From: Paracoccaceae bacterium
GTDB taxonomy: Bacteria; Pseudomonadota; Alphaproteobacteria; Rhodobacterales; Rhodobacteraceae
DNA: 64,000 nucleotides
Assembly: GCA_018607905.1 (NCBI GenBank)
Contig: JABBAP010000024.1
Span: 100,975-164,974 of the forward strand
Direction of reading: 5' to 3'
The notes under the pieces were generated by a model, which ran no database searches, had not been told where the DNA came from, and saw nothing but the letters and a program-made list of their open reading frames with translations. A program made the position numbers and the translations under genes. Of the stretch, positions 18,848 to 28,168 are shown one piece after another; position 1 is the first letter of the stretch, and each line of letters begins with the position of its first letter.

Positions 18848-19630
18848 TCAAGCATCCAACTCCACCCAAATCGGAACATGATCACTCGGCTTTTCACGCC
18901 CACGGGTTTCGCGGTCAATCTGGCAATCTACCAGCAAATCCGCGCATTGGGGCGTCAGCAAAAAGTGGTCAATCCGAATACCGTTGTTTTTATTCCAAGC
19001 ACCGGCCTGATAATCCCAAAACGTATAATTCATCGGCGCTTGATTTCGCATCCGAAACGCCTCGGTAAATCCGAGGTTCTTTACCCGTTCAAACGCACGT
19101 CGGCTTTCGGGCAAAAACAACGCGTCATCCAGCCAGGGCTTGGTGTCCCAGCAATCTTCGGCCTGTGGGATCACGTTGTAATCGCCCGCCATCAACGCAG
19201 GTTCCTCAGCCGCCATTAACGCGGCCGCGCGCGCGTGCAATCGATCCATCCACGCCAATTTGTAGTCATACTTTGGCCCCGGTACAGGGTTGCCGTTGGG
19301 CAGGTACAACCCGCACACACGCACCGCAGTTTTATCGCCAATCACCGTGGCTTCGATCCAGCGCGCCTGTTCGTCTTCGTCATCCCCAGGCAAGCCGCGC
19401 GTCACATCCTCGATGGGCAGTTTTGACAATATGGCCACACCGTTGAACGATTTTTGTCCATGCGTTTCAACAGTATAGCCCAAATTTTCAATTGGTTCAC
19501 GCGGGAAATTCTCATCGACGGATTTGATTTCTTGCAACAACGCCACATCAGGCTTGGTCTCTTCCAACCACTGCAAAAGGGCGGGCAAACGGGCTTTGAT
19601 CCCGTTGATATTAAACGATGCGATTTTCAT
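18848..19630 (-). CDS. xth: Exodeoxyribonuclease III
   Basis: AP endonuclease and 3'-5' exonuclease of base-excision repair. The 260 residues begin MKIASFNINGIKARLP and carry the metal-binding LLQEIKSVDENFP, GLYLPNGN, the catalytic GDYNVIP and the C-terminal SDHVPIWVEL with the active His. The frame extends upstream by 15 codons, but the family start is the ATG at 19630. Confidence 0.95.
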   Translation of the reverse strand: MKIASFNINGIKARLPALLQWLEETKPDVALLQEIKSVDENFPREPIENLGYTVETHGQKSFNGVAILSKLPIEDVTRGLPGDDEDEQARWIEATVIGDKTAVRVCGLYLPNGNPVPGPKYDYKLAWMDRLHARAAALMAAEEPALMAGDYNVIPQAEDCWDTKPWLDDALFLPESRRAFERVKNLGFTEAFRMRNQAPMNYTFWDYQAGAWNKNNGIRIDHFLLTPQCADLLVDCQIDRETRGREKPSDHVPIWVELDA

Positions 19631-19800
19631 GTCTCTTTGGTAGGCGAGCCATCCCTTGATGACAAGCCCTGTCACGCCACGGGGTCGCGCAATTCTTGCG
19701 CCACAATCTGCATCGACGTTTTGGCCTCAATCTGCTATTCTAGGTTGAATTACACGAATTATTTTGTCGAAAAGCAGCTTTTTATGAATAGGAAACGGAG

Positions 19801-20448
19801 ATGATTTGGGAAACCTATTGGGCCGTAATATTGGGCTCAATCATTTTGGTGCCGTCCCTTTGCGTCGCCATTTTTGCCTTTTGGATAAAAACGTATTCAT
19901 CTGCAACGGGCGAAGTCGCTGCAAAATATTGGGACGTATTTGTTAAGCTTATCAGCGCCTTCACCGTGATTTTCAGTGGCGCAATGTTGTTTGGAAAATA
20001 CATTGATCAACAACAATCCATCGAAGCCGCCAAACAGGGCCAAATATTACGTGAAATCGCCTTGCAAGAGGCCGAATACCTGAAACAAAAGCTGGCTTTT
20101 GACACCCGCAAACATGACCAACGGCATGTTCTGCTTTCAGAAGCAAAACAAGTGGCTTCACGCCTTGCAAGCCAACGGCCAGCCGATCCAACACTCGAAC
20201 TGCGCTTCGAAGAGCTGTATTACGCGGACCTTATTGGCATCGAGCAAAAGGGTGGCCCAGTAGAGCAAGCCATGATCGGATTTCGAAAAGAGCTAAAGGG
20301 ATCGGCCCGCGAGGAACAATTGAAACAACTGTCATTAGATCTTTCTCGGGCAGTCACGACCGAGCTTAAATCGTCCGAAGACGCCCTGTTGGCGCAACAC
20401 AAACAAATTACCGCCCTAGTGACCCGATCAAGCAAGACTTCCGATTAA
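19801..20448 (+). CDS. Unrecognised two-helix membrane protein with coiled coil
   Basis: Not assigned to a family. Of its 215 residues, two hydrophobic segments (about 8-30 and 48-66) come first. The rest is a long charged helical region (about 70-215) rich in Glu, Lys and Gln, probably coiled coil, e.g. KQGQILREIALQEAEYLKQK. It ends with a Ser/Thr-containing tail. Single gene with AGGA/GGAG upstream, divergent from xth and convergent with the Fe-S carrier gene. Confidence 0.75.
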   Translation: MIWETYWAVILGSIILVPSLCVAIFAFWIKTYSSATGEVAAKYWDVFVKLISAFTVIFSGAMLFGKYIDQQQSIEAAKQGQILREIALQEAEYLKQKLAFDTRKHDQRHVLLSEAKQVASRLASQRPADPTLELRFEELYYADLIGIEQKGGPVEQAMIGFRKELKGSAREEQLKQLSLDLSRAVTTELKSSEDALLAQHKQITALVTRSSKTSD

Positions 20449-20449
20449 C

Positions 20450-20463
20450 GCAAAGGCCTTTGC
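20450..20463. terminator. 14-bp perfect palindrome between convergent genes
   Basis: GCAAAGGCCTTTGC lies between the stops of the convergent 19801-20448 and 20477-20812 genes. Its position suggests a short bidirectional terminator, although there is no extended T-run on either side. Confidence 0.45.
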
Positions 20464-20476
20464 TTGGCCGTCAGAT

Positions 20477-20812
20477 TCACATCGAAAAACTCGTCCCACA
20501 TCCACACGAACTGGTCGCGTTCGGGTTCTCGATTACAAACCGTGCGCCGATCAACTCTTGTGAAAAATCAATCACTGCGTTGGTTAAAAACGGCAAGGAA
20601 ACACTGTCGACCAGCACTTTTTGCCCGTCTTTTTCCAGCACCATATCGTCCTCCGCTACGCTGTCTTCCAGCTTGATCTCATACTGAAAGCCAGAACACC
20701 CGCCGCCCTCAACGGCCACGCGCAAACATTGCGCACCATCAGCGGCGCAGTTAATCTCGGCCAGTCGTTCAAAAGCGCGGTCCGTGACTTTGGGAGGTAG
20801 AGCTAAGTCCAT
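20477..20812 (-). CDS. A-type iron-sulfur carrier protein (IscA/ErpA/HesB family)
   Basis: Carries and inserts Fe-S clusters into apoproteins. The 111 residues contain the three conserved cysteines in GGGCSGFQY (about residue 39) and SCGCGTSF at the C-terminus. ErpA, IscA and SufA cannot be separated here. A sufE gene lies at 48118, in line with SUF-type cluster assembly. Confidence 0.92.
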   Translation of the reverse strand: MDLALPPKVTDRAFERLAEINCAADGAQCLRVAVEGGGCSGFQYEIKLEDSVAEDDMVLEKDGQKVLVDSVSLPFLTNAVIDFSQELIGARFVIENPNATSSCGCGTSFSM

Positions 20813-20903
20813 CTGTTAACACTCGATCTAATCGTGTAAGGTTTCCCTAAACATAGGCTGCGATAAACGCGGCGACAAGGCATGAGAATAGGGCAACACA
20901 CAG

Positions 20904-22025
20904 ATGTTAACAAAATACGCAAGTGATCCAGTGTTTAGCCGCGGGCGTTTGGTGGATGAAGGCCATTCGGCGCATCGATCTGCCTTTCAACGGGACCGCG
21001 ATCGCATCATCCACTCCACATCATTTCGCCGCTTAAAACACAAAACGCAAGTTTTTGTGGAACACGAGGCCGATCATTTCCGCACACGTCTAACCCATTC
21101 AATCGAAGTAGGGCAGGTAGCGCGCACCATCGCGGGTGTCCTCAATCTGAACGTAGAGCTAACCGAGGCGGTCGCGCTGGCCCACGACCTTGGCCACACC
21201 CCGTTTGGTCACGCAGGCGAAGATGCGCTTGATGAATGTATGGCGCCTTTTGGTGGTTTTGATCACAACGCCCAAGCCATTAAAATCGTTACAAATTTAG
21301 AGCGTCATTACGCCGAATTCGATGGGCTGAACCTCTCGTGGGAATGCCTAGAAGGTATCGCGAAACACAATGGTCCCGTCACAGGTGGAATCCCGTTTGC
21401 GCTGGCCGAATACAACGCCAAACATGACCTTGAACTTCACACACACGCCAGTGCCGAAGCCCAAGTCGCCGCTCTGTCAGACGACATCGCCTATAACAAT
21501 CACGACCTAGACGATGGTTTGCGTGCAGGCCTGTTTGCGATCGACGATATCCTGCATCTCCCGCTCGTCAGCACGGCATTTGCCGTTGTTGATAAAAAAT
21601 ATCCAAACCTAGACCAAGATCGCCGCCGCCACGAAGCTTTGCGCCGTGTTTTTGGCGTCATGGTCGAGGACGTTTTAACGGAATCGCGCATTTGGCTCGA
21701 TAAATCAGGGGCACAATCCGCAGCGGACATCCGCAGCCTCGGCCACCCCGTTATCGCCTTTTCCGATGATCTTCTTTCAGGTCTCAACGCGATCCGCGAA
21801 TTCCTTTATGCCAACATGTACCGCCACCCCCAAGTCCTTGAAGTACGCGAAGAAATGACAGACATCCTGCGGAGCCTATTCCACCGCTTCATGGATAATC
21901 CAGACCTTTTGCCCGAAGGATGGGATGCCAACACAGACGATTTCGCCCGCGCGCGATTGGTGGCCGATTACGTATCCGGGATGACCGACCGCTATGCTTT
22001 GAAATTGTTTAAGGGCAACGCATAA
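20904..22025 (+). CDS. dgt: dGTP triphosphohydrolase-like HD protein
   Basis: HD-domain enzyme releasing triphosphate from dNTPs. The 373 residues show RDRIIHSTSFRRLKHKTQV, the H...HD metal site in RLTHSIEV and ALAHDLGHTPFGHAGE (about residues 70-110), and later DDIAYNNHDLDDG. The length matches the type found in alphaproteobacteria, shorter than E. coli Dgt. Stands upstream of a 34-codon ORF. Confidence 0.93.
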   Translation: MLTKYASDPVFSRGRLVDEGHSAHRSAFQRDRDRIIHSTSFRRLKHKTQVFVEHEADHFRTRLTHSIEVGQVARTIAGVLNLNVELTEAVALAHDLGHTPFGHAGEDALDECMAPFGGFDHNAQAIKIVTNLERHYAEFDGLNLSWECLEGIAKHNGPVTGGIPFALAEYNAKHDLELHTHASAEAQVAALSDDIAYNNHDLDDGLRAGLFAIDDILHLPLVSTAFAVVDKKYPNLDQDRRRHEALRRVFGVMVEDVLTESRIWLDKSGAQSAADIRSLGHPVIAFSDDLLSGLNAIREFLYANMYRHPQVLEVREEMTDILRSLFHRFMDNPDLLPEGWDANTDDFARARLVADYVSGMTDRYALKLFKGNA

Positions 22026-22083
22026 GTCAGCAATATTGACTTTTCCACAGTTTTAAGCTAGTTTCCAAGACACAGGAGAACCC

Positions 22084-22188
22084 ATGAGCACACGCCAGTT
22101 GAAATTTGTTGAACGATCCATTGTCATCTCGGCAAGTATTGCTCTGTGCGCTGTTATTTCCTTAACCGTGGTTGCGTTAATTTCTTAA
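22084..22188 (+). CDS. 34-residue single-helix membrane miniprotein
   Basis: Small ORF with a strong ribosome site (CAGGAGAACCC before ATG). The product begins MSTRQLKFVERSIVISA and has one hydrophobic helix (about residues 13-33) after a basic N-terminus, the layout of a small inner-membrane protein. It starts 58 bases after dgt and its stop overlaps the convergent channel gene by four bases. No family recognised. Conservation would decide whether it is real. Confidence 0.6.
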   Translation: MSTRQLKFVERSIVISASIALCAVISLTVVALIS

Positions 22189-22703
22189 CGCATTGATCGG
22201 AAAACTGCGCCAACCAACACGGCAAGGTGCAAATTCCCCAATATCGCAACACTCGCTGCAATCAGCCGTGCATCGGGCGAGGGGCGAAAATCCCCGAATC
22301 CAAGCGTTGAAAACGTGACGGCCGCAAAATAAACCACATCTCGGTTTAGAATTGGATCACTGTTCGGCCCGATAATCCCATAACTTTGGAACAGCAGCGC
22401 GCTGCTAAAAACCATCAAACCGGCCGAAATCAAACTATCCAAGAACAGGCGTTGTGCTTTGGTATTCGCTACATAAAACCCAATTAAAAGAACAACATAC
22501 AGGAAATACCCCAGCGACCAAATTGAGCAAACCCAGCCAATTAAAAGCAGCACAAAACCGGTATCAAGTGGCGAAAACGAAAACTGAAAGATCAAAAAAC
22601 CACATAAAAGCAACGAAACACGCCCGGCAAAGCGCCGTTCGTTGCTCAACGGGAATGTGTCTTCGCTCCGAAACCCGAAAATATGCCGTTTAAACCAATT
22701 CAC
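22185..22703 (-). CDS. Potassium-channel-like membrane protein
   Basis: Two-pore-helix ion channel type (Ion_trans_2). Several hydrophobic helices (about residues 25-120) are followed by a pore loop with the selectivity-filter-like TFSTLGFGDF and a final helix. GFG replaces the usual GYG; this variant occurs in some K+ channels. No cytosolic RCK domain is present. The GTG at 22703, five bases after GGAGG, is my preferred start (172 residues); a GTG at 22724 is possible. Confidence 0.82.
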   Translation of the reverse strand: MNWFKRHIFGFRSEDTFPLSNERRFAGRVSLLLCGFLIFQFSFSPLDTGFVLLLIGWVCSIWSLGYFLYVVLLIGFYVANTKAQRLFLDSLISAGLMVFSSALLFQSYGIIGPNSDPILNRDVVYFAAVTFSTLGFGDFRPSPDARLIAASVAILGNLHLAVLVGAVFRSMR

Positions 22704-22853
22704 CAATGCCTCCAGTTGACCCACCCCGCCAACATGCTAAACCGCGCCAAAGCGTTTTGCAAAAACGCAGGATACTTTAGGGAAAACAAGTGTTGGTTCG
22801 GTCACGGGCAAGCTATGTTAACCACACAGGGTCCGAATACCTAGGAAAGCGCC

Positions 22854-24596
22854 ATGAACCTCTTCGCCGATATCCGCACACTTGTGCTCGACAGTCTTGC
22901 AATCCTTCAAACTGAGGGCACGCTTCCCGCTGATCTCGATTTTACCAACGTCGCAGTGGAGCCCCCGCGCGATGCGTTGCACGGTGATATGGCGACGAAT
23001 GCGGCGATGGTTCTGGCGAAACCTGCCAAATCCAACCCCCGCGCAATCGCAGAGGCTTTGGCCGCTAAACTTACCGCTGATCCACGGGTCACAACGGCAG
23101 ATGTCGCAGGCCCTGGCTTTCTGAATCTCACGCTTGATCCAGCCTGTTGGACAGCGATCGTCCCACTCGCGATTAAATCTGGCACCGATTTTGGCCGTTC
23201 CGATATGGGGCAGGGCAAAAAGGTGAATGTGGAATACGTTTCTGCCAACCCGACCGGCCCGCTGCACGTGGGCCACACTCGGGGCGCGGTGTTTGGCGAC
23301 GCGCTCGCCAGTTTGCTGGATTTTGCAGGCTACAACGTCACGCGGGAATATTACATCAACGATGGTGGAGCGCAGGTCGATGTGCTCGCGCGCTCCTGCT
23401 ACCTTCGGTATTTGGAATCAAACGGCCAAGAGGTTGCGTTTGAAGACGGCACTTACCCTGGCGATTATCTGATCCCAGTCGGCGCAGCGCTCAAAGAAAA
23501 ATACGGCGACAGCCTTGTAAACAAACCAGAATCTGAATGGCTCGCTGATCTGCGGGAATTTGGCACCCACGCAATGATGGATATGATCCGCGACGATCTC
23601 GCGGCACTGAACATCAAAATGGACGTGTTTTACTCCGAAAAATCGCTCTATGGATCTGGCCTAATCGAATCCGCAATCAACAGCCTCAAAGACAAAGGCC
23701 TAATCTACGAAGGCGTGCTAGAACCGCCCAAAGGCAAAAAACCCGAAGACTGGGAACCACGCGAACAGACCCTGTTCAAATCCACCGAACACGGCGACGA
23801 TGTGGATCGTCCTGTGCAAAAGTCCGATGGCGCTTGGACCTATTTCGCCCCGGATATCGCCTATCACTACGACAAAATCTCGCGTGGTTTTGACGAGCTG
23901 ATTGATATTTTTGGTGCGGATCACGGCGGTTACGTGAAACGGATGAAAGCAGCGGTTTCTGCCCTTTCCGATGGCCGCGTTCCTGTCGATATCAAGCTGA
24001 CGCAACTGGTGAAATTGTTCAAAGACGGCCAGCCGTTCAAAATGTCCAAACGGGCAGGGACATTTGTCACCCTGCGCGATGTGGTCGATCAAGTTGGCCC
24101 CGACGTGACCCGTTTTCACATGCTAACCCGCAAACAAGACGCGCCTTTGGATTTTGATTTTGACAAAGTGTTGGAGCAATCCAAAGAAAACCCCGTGTTC
24201 TACGTGCAATACGCAAACGCACGGATCCATTCTGTGATGCGCAAAGCAAACGAGGCGGGCCAAGACACATCAGATACGTTCCTCGCCGGCGCAGATATGT
24301 CCGTAAACACCCACCCAGCCGAACTTGTGCTGGCCCGTAAACTTGCCGAATGGCCGCGCCTTTTGGAACTTGCCGCCAAGCACAATGAACCCCACCGCGT
24401 GTCGTTTTACCTTTATGAATTGGCCGGTGAATACCACTCCCTTCACAACTTGGGTAAATCCAATCCCGAGCTGCGGTTCTGGCAATCGGACAACACTCCG
24501 CTGTCATTGTCCAAAATCGCGCTTATTCGGGCTGTTTCGGTTGTTTTATCCTCAGGACTTGGTATTTTGGGCGTGACCCCGATGGAACAAATGTAA
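22854..24596 (+). CDS. argS: Arginyl-tRNA synthetase
   Basis: Class I synthetase charging tRNA-Arg, 580 residues. An N-terminal Arg-tRNA additional domain (about 1-100) comes first. The HIGH motif is HVGH at 138-141, the KMSKR loop is at 396-400, and the C-terminal DALR anticodon-binding domain covers about 450-580. First gene of the argS-SPOR-nagZ-scpA-scpB series typical of Rhodobacterales. Confidence 0.97.
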   Translation: MNLFADIRTLVLDSLAILQTEGTLPADLDFTNVAVEPPRDALHGDMATNAAMVLAKPAKSNPRAIAEALAAKLTADPRVTTADVAGPGFLNLTLDPACWTAIVPLAIKSGTDFGRSDMGQGKKVNVEYVSANPTGPLHVGHTRGAVFGDALASLLDFAGYNVTREYYINDGGAQVDVLARSCYLRYLESNGQEVAFEDGTYPGDYLIPVGAALKEKYGDSLVNKPESEWLADLREFGTHAMMDMIRDDLAALNIKMDVFYSEKSLYGSGLIESAINSLKDKGLIYEGVLEPPKGKKPEDWEPREQTLFKSTEHGDDVDRPVQKSDGAWTYFAPDIAYHYDKISRGFDELIDIFGADHGGYVKRMKAAVSALSDGRVPVDIKLTQLVKLFKDGQPFKMSKRAGTFVTLRDVVDQVGPDVTRFHMLTRKQDAPLDFDFDKVLEQSKENPVFYVQYANARIHSVMRKANEAGQDTSDTFLAGADMSVNTHPAELVLARKLAEWPRLLELAAKHNEPHRVSFYLYELAGEYHSLHNLGKSNPELRFWQSDNTPLSLSKIALIRAVSVVLSSGLGILGVTPMEQM

Positions 24597-24678
24597 AAAT
24601 AAGGCGCAAAGCCATACATTTTGGGGTTGGAGCAGTCAGACACACAATATAATGTGTGCGAGTAAAGAGGCAAACCCG

Positions 24679-25614
24679 ATGGCGAAAGCACAAACGGAAT
24701 CCGTTCAACAAACCGCAGCATCTGCTGGCGGTATCAGCGTTGTGAAAATGGCGATGAATTGGGGCGTTGCCGCCCTTTCAATCGCAGTGATCGCAGGGTT
24801 CGTGTATTGGACAATCAACCTTGGTACACGTGATCCCCATGATGTACCGATTGTGCTCGCAATGGAAGGTCCGTCTCGTGTGGCCCCCGCTGATCCAGGT
24901 GGCACGCAGGCTTCTCATCAAGGTCTTGCCGTGAATTCCGTTCAATCCGAAGGCGGCGTTGCTGATCCTTCAAATACCGTTGTTTTGGCCCCAGAACCTG
25001 CACAATTGGCAGAGAACGACCAGCCAATCACCAATGCAGCACTAGTTTCCCAAGCCGCTGCACAGCAATCAACGCAACAAGCCGTCGCTGATCCAGAACC
25101 CCAAGTCGCACAATCCGAAGAAGACCTCGATGCAATCGAGATCGCCGATCAGGTGGCCGAGCAACTGGCACAACAGGCATTGGCAAACACGGACCCGACA
25201 ACGATTCCCCGTGATAATATTGGCGGTTCCGAATTTTCCCCGGCTGCGTCGCTGCGCCCGCAAGGGCGGCCAACGGGCCTGTCGACAGAAATTACTGCGG
25301 TTCAGCCCACAGCATCAAACGCCGCGACACAAGAAAATGTTGCCACCGTGGACACCGTTCCCCTTGGCACGCGCTTGATCCAGCTTGGCGCTTACGACAG
25401 TGCAGATTTGGCGAAATCAGAATGGGCAAAACTGCTCACCAAACATTCCCATTTGCTTGAGGAAAAGAAACGCCTTGTTGTGTCCGCACAATCAGGGGGG
25501 CGCAAATTCTATCGTCTCCGTGCGGCTGGTTTTAATTCACTTGATGAATCGCGTGCGTTGTGTTCGGCCCTATTGGCTGTTGGTACGCCCTGCATTCCTG
25601 TGACGGCCCGTTAA
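24679..25614 (+). CDS. SPOR-domain cell envelope protein
   Basis: Probable septal peptidoglycan-binding protein of 311 residues. One N-terminal transmembrane helix (about 27-47) is followed by a long Ala/Gln/Pro-rich periplasmic linker. A C-terminal SPOR domain (about 235-311) carries the VPLGTRLIQLGAYDSADLAKSE start and ends with SALLAVGTPCIPV. An upstream start is possible, but GAGG precedes the ATG at 24679. Its stop shares a base with nagZ (TAATG), coupling two peptidoglycan-related genes. Confidence 0.9.
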   Translation: MAKAQTESVQQTAASAGGISVVKMAMNWGVAALSIAVIAGFVYWTINLGTRDPHDVPIVLAMEGPSRVAPADPGGTQASHQGLAVNSVQSEGGVADPSNTVVLAPEPAQLAENDQPITNAALVSQAAAQQSTQQAVADPEPQVAQSEEDLDAIEIADQVAEQLAQQALANTDPTTIPRDNIGGSEFSPAASLRPQGRPTGLSTEITAVQPTASNAATQENVATVDTVPLGTRLIQLGAYDSADLAKSEWAKLLTKHSHLLEEKKRLVVSAQSGGRKFYRLRAAGFNSLDESRALCSALLAVGTPCIPVTAR

Positions 25615-26621
25615 TGGGTGGGCGGGCTTGCATATTTGGCTGCCTCGGTCCGCACTTAACTCCAAATGAATCCGCCTTTTTTCGCGACGCGGACCCATGG
25701 GGTTTCATCATTTTCGCGCGCAACATCGAAACACCCGATCAGGTCCGCGCACTCACTTCAGAATTGCGAAATGCAGTTGGGCGCGACGCCCCAATTTTGA
25801 TCGACCAAGAAGGTGGCCGCGTTGCCCGTTTCCGCGCACCACACTGGCGCGAATGGGACGCCGCGCTCGATTTCACGCAAAGCTACGGCGTCAACGCACA
25901 ACACGCCATGTACCTGCGCGGCCGCATGATCGCGGATGATCTGCACTCTGTCGGGGTCGATGTGAACTGCACGCCAATGCTTGACGTGGCCACCGATGAC
26001 AGCCATGCGATAATTCTAAATCGCTGCTACGGATATGATCCTGAAACAGTTGCACAAAATGGCCGCGCTTTGGCCAATGGACAGCTGGATGGTGGCGTGC
26101 TTTCGATCATCAAACACATTCCGGGGCATGGCCGCGCTGATCTTGACAGCCACTATGATCTTCCGCAACTCGATACACGGCTTGCGGACTTGCAAGCCTC
26201 TGATTTTGTTCCGTTTAAACAACTTTCCGATCTACCAATGGCGATGACTGCGCACATCACATACACCGCAATTGATGCTGAAAACTGCGCAACGCTTTCG
26301 CCCAAAGTGATTAACACAATCCGCACAGACATCGGCTTTGATGGTCTTTTGATGACCGATGATCTCTCGATGAAAGCACTGGGTGGAACCTTTGAGCACC
26401 GCACCCAAACCGCGCTCGAATCTGGCTGCGATATCATCCTTCATTGCAACGGCGAACGCGGTGAAATGGACCCGATTATCGCCAATACCCCTGAACTTTC
26501 TGGCAAGGCCGCGACCCGTGCGTCTGCTGCACTTGCGCAGCGTAAAACGCCAAAACCGTTCGATCGTGTAGAGGCTGAAGAAACGCTCAAAACCCTTTTG
26601 AAAGACGCTGCCAATGTCTGA
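25614..26621 (+). CDS. nagZ: Beta-N-acetylhexosaminidase
   Basis: Cytosolic GH3 hydrolase removing GlcNAc from anhydro-muropeptides in wall recycling. The 335 residues carry the family signature KHIPGHGRADLDSH with catalytic His/Asp, and the nucleophile region LLMTDDLSMKAL. The frame is open upstream into the SPOR gene, but the ATG at 25614 coincides with that gene's stop and is the sensible start. Overlaps scpA by eight bases. Confidence 0.94.
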   Translation: MGGRACIFGCLGPHLTPNESAFFRDADPWGFIIFARNIETPDQVRALTSELRNAVGRDAPILIDQEGGRVARFRAPHWREWDAALDFTQSYGVNAQHAMYLRGRMIADDLHSVGVDVNCTPMLDVATDDSHAIILNRCYGYDPETVAQNGRALANGQLDGGVLSIIKHIPGHGRADLDSHYDLPQLDTRLADLQASDFVPFKQLSDLPMAMTAHITYTAIDAENCATLSPKVINTIRTDIGFDGLLMTDDLSMKALGGTFEHRTQTALESGCDIILHCNGERGEMDPIIANTPELSGKAATRASAALAQRKTPKPFDRVEAEETLKTLLKDAANV

Positions 26622-27414
26622 TGATCCAAGCGCCCAGACCCAAACAGATGATTTCGAAACGACCGAAGCCCGCATCGCCTCCGAAGCATTTCTGATTGAT
26701 GTTGAGGGGTATGAAGGCCCGCTTGATCTGCTGCTGACCCTCGCGCGCACCCAAAAAGTGGATCTGCGCAAAATCAGCGTTCTGGCCTTGGCCAAACAAT
26801 ACCTCGCCTTCGTCGAAGAGGCCAAGAAACTACGCATCGAACTGGCCGCTGATTACCTCGTTATGGCCGCGTGGCTCGCTTTTTTGAAATCGCGCCTTCT
26901 GTTGCCCGCCGATCCCACCGAGGAAGGCCCCTCTGGCGAAGAACTTGCCGCACACCTTGCCTTCCAGCTTGAACGGTTAGAGGCAATGCGCCGCTCCGCT
27001 GCGCGTCTTATGGCACGCGATCAATTGGGCCGCGATTTCTTTGTGCGCGGCATTCCCGAAGACGTTTCTGTGAAGAAAAAGATCGAATACAAAGCGTCGG
27101 TTCTTGATCTTATGCAGGCCTATGCGCGGCTTAAAACCAAAGACAGCTTTGCGCCGTTACACTTTAATGATCGCGACCGTGTTTTAACGATGGAGCAAGC
27201 CCTCGTTCGGATGAAATCGCTTATGGGTCATGCAATGGATTGGGCCGACCTGTCGCAATTCCTCCCCGAAGGCTGGACGGACGATCCCAAAAAACGACGA
27301 TCTGCCACTGCCTCCGCATTTGCAGCATCGCTCGAATTGGTGAAAGCGGGCGTTCTGGAAATCAGACAAACCGAAACCTTCGCACCTATCCAATTGCGCA
27401 AACGGGAGGTGTAA
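26614..27414 (+). CDS. scpA: Segregation and condensation protein A
   Basis: Kleisin subunit of the bacterial SMC-ScpAB complex. The 266 residues begin after a short acidic tail with FLIDVEGYEGPLDLLLTLAR, the conserved kleisin N-terminus that contacts the SMC neck, followed by KVDLRKISVLALAKQYL. The C-terminal winged-helix part is present. Followed one base later by scpB. Confidence 0.95.
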   Translation: MSDDPSAQTQTDDFETTEARIASEAFLIDVEGYEGPLDLLLTLARTQKVDLRKISVLALAKQYLAFVEEAKKLRIELAADYLVMAAWLAFLKSRLLLPADPTEEGPSGEELAAHLAFQLERLEAMRRSAARLMARDQLGRDFFVRGIPEDVSVKKKIEYKASVLDLMQAYARLKTKDSFAPLHFNDRDRVLTMEQALVRMKSLMGHAMDWADLSQFLPEGWTDDPKKRRSATASAFAASLELVKAGVLEIRQTETFAPIQLRKREV

Positions 27415-27415
27415 A

Positions 27416-28087
27416 ATGTCAGACGAGCCAAACGCCGACGTAAAAGTCGAACAACCCGCCAGCATCACCGAAAGCCTGTTCGAAGCCCCGCCAATGGCTG
27501 AACAAGAACGCATGGTCGAAGCCATCCTTTTTGCCACCACTGAGCCTCAAACCAAGGTCCAAATCGAAAACCGCGTCCCCCATGGTGCCGATGTGGCCGA
27601 AGCGTTGGTGCATGTGCGCAAACGCTACGAAGGGCGCGGTGTTAACCTTGTTAAAATCGGGGATGGCTGGGCCTTTCGCACGGCGCCTGATCTTGGTTTT
27701 TTGATGCAAAAAGAACAGGTTGAGGTGCGCAAATTATCACGCGCCGCAATCGAAACCCTTGCTATTATCGCCTATCATCAACCCGTCACCCGCGCCGAAA
27801 TCGAAGAAATCCGTGGCGTGTCCGTATCCTCGGGCACCGTCGATATGTTGATGGAGCTGGACTGGATCAAACTCGGCCGTCGCCGCATGACACCCGGTCG
27901 GCCTGTTACCTTTATCGTCACGCAAACCTTCCTTGATCACTTCGGCTTAGAAAACGCGCGCGACCTACCTGGCGTCAAAGAACTGCGCGACGCGGGGCTG
28001 TTAGACAATCGCCCACCCCCAGGTGCAGCGCTGCTCGAACCACTCGATGAAGACGGCGAAGACAATCAAGAAGACATGTTTGGTTAA
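27416..28087 (+). CDS. scpB: Segregation and condensation protein B
   Basis: Winged-helix ScpB (MukE-like/kite) partner of ScpA. The 223 residues include ERMVEAILFATTEPQT, then LSRAAIETLAIIAYHQPVTRAEIEEIRGV, the family's most conserved segment, here in positions about 105-135. The C-terminal tail is acidic. Adjacent to scpA with a one-base gap, so both subunits come from one mRNA. Confidence 0.95.
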   Translation: MSDEPNADVKVEQPASITESLFEAPPMAEQERMVEAILFATTEPQTKVQIENRVPHGADVAEALVHVRKRYEGRGVNLVKIGDGWAFRTAPDLGFLMQKEQVEVRKLSRAAIETLAIIAYHQPVTRAEIEEIRGVSVSSGTVDMLMELDWIKLGRRRMTPGRPVTFIVTQTFLDHFGLENARDLPGVKELRDAGLLDNRPPPGAALLEPLDEDGEDNQEDMFG

Positions 28088-28168
28088 CCACGTCCTTGGC
28101 GCAAATTTGGTTTTTGGCCCAAAAGCGGCTATATGAAAACAAAGCGGTAATTCGCGAGGAGCAGACAC

